Shown: positions 6,040-6,285 of the stretch, one piece after another | Position numbering within the stretch: the first letter of the stretch is position 1 | Layout: every line of letters begins with the position of its first letter | Position numbers and translations under genes: made by a program | Notes under the pieces: generated by a model | What the model was told of the DNA's origin: nothing | Databases searched by the model: none | Seen by the model: the letters and a program-made list of their open reading frames with translations, nothing else | Source of the DNA: a bacterium | GTDB taxonomy: Bacteria; SZUA-79; Acidulodesulfobacterales; Acidulodesulfobacteraceae | Direction of reading: 5' to 3' | Assembly (NCBI GenBank): GCA_021794335.1 | Contig: JAJYQZ010000006.1 | Coordinates: 1-6,285, forward strand | Length of the DNA stretch: 6,285 bases

Positions 6040-6103
6040 TTGGTGCGAAATACTCGTTACTTGGTGCGTTTGACTCGTGTAAATAGCGCGAAATACTCGT
6101 TAA
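6040..6103. repeat. Three iteron-like tandem repeats of 21-22 bp
   Basis: The units begin near 6040, 6061 and 6084. Units 1 and 3 share GCGAAATACTCGTTA. Unit 2 is diverged (GGTGCGTTTGACTCGTG). The invariant ACTCGT falls at 6052, 6073 and 6095, so spacing is 21 and 22 bp, two helical turns. The last ACTCG also pairs with CGAGT at 6108-6112. Such helically phased repeats are typical of replication-initiator or regulator binding sites. The third unit covers the stop codon of the right-edge gene. No adjacent DnaA box or recognised Rep gene is visible. Confidence 0.65.
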
Positions 6104-6285
6104 TTTTCGAGTAAGAGCTTGTCCGAAAAGATAATATTTTTGCTGTCTTTATCTAAATAGACTGTTTGTTTTCTGTCTTGGGACACAACACCTAACAAAG
6201 GATTTAAGCAACGCCGGATAAAATCAACTTTTCTTTGCGCTGTTTTAATAATATGCATAAGATTGTCGATATTTAATTTTTCATA
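6100..6285 (-). CDS. C-terminal end of an unrecognised protein running off the right edge
   Basis: On the minus strand a frame is open from the window edge to TAA at 6102-6100, giving 61 residues that begin YEKLNIDNLMHI and end NIIFSDKLLLEN. Composition is that of a normal soluble protein (RKVDFIRRCLNPLLGVV, then QTVYLDKDSKNIIF). The only internal ATG, at 6258, has no ribosome site, so the start probably lies beyond the edge. I do not recognise the family. The iteron-like repeats at its 3' end make a plasmid or phage replication/regulatory protein worth testing, without direct evidence. Confidence 0.55.
   Translation of the reverse strand, partial: YEKLNIDNLMHIIKTAQRKVDFIRRCLNPLLGVVSQDRKQTVYLDKDSKNIIFSDKLLLEN

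Overview
The window looks like an accessory, defence-rich piece of a low-G+C bacterial genome. Intergenic DNA is very A/T-rich, all genes are ordinary bacterial ORFs, and one Shine-Dalgarno site is good. The host cannot be named from this sequence. A Treponema-like spirochaete would fit the base composition and the abundant intergenic palindromes, but that is a guess.

Layout, left to right. (1) Positions 2-1543 (+) hold the 3' part of a type I restriction R-subunit-like helicase, entered at motifs V/VI. Its C-terminus carries a LexA/UmuD-like S24 peptidase domain with an intact Ser/Lys dyad. (2) A weak terminator hairpin follows. After it, at 1640-2021 (+), comes the C-terminal remnant of an MvaI/BcnI-type restriction endonuclease, broken by a one-base frameshift in an A run. 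(3) Positions 2144-3986 (-) form a two-gene operon: an AAA/ABC-type ATPase, then a TOPRIM-like protein. It has its own consensus-like promoter at 4028-4056. The architecture is that of split OLD-type/PARIS/AbiL-like anti-phage systems. (4) Positions 4090-4968 (-) encode a complete tyrosine recombinase with all catalytic residues.

(5) Positions 4969-6099 contain no convincing protein gene but are rich in structure. Divergent from the integrase is a TATAAT promoter. It is followed by about 515 nt that fold, on the + strand, into at least ten local hairpins with several G-U pairs. This is a candidate large structured non-coding RNA (about 5060-5575) and the most interesting item in the window. 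Positions 5576-5689 are A/T-rich with nothing recognisable. Positions 5690-5988 are a cluster of five palindromes or nested inverted repeats. Positions 6040-6103 hold three iteron-like tandem repeats. (6) The repeats run into the stop codon of a minus-strand gene that enters from the right edge (6100-6285); I do not recognise its product.

Taken together this reads as a defence island next to a mobile-element integration module. A restriction system (part active, part relic) is followed by a possible back-up abortive-infection pair, then an integrase with a phage-style large RNA and recombination/replication-like repeats. The link between these parts is inferred from adjacency, not shown by the sequence.
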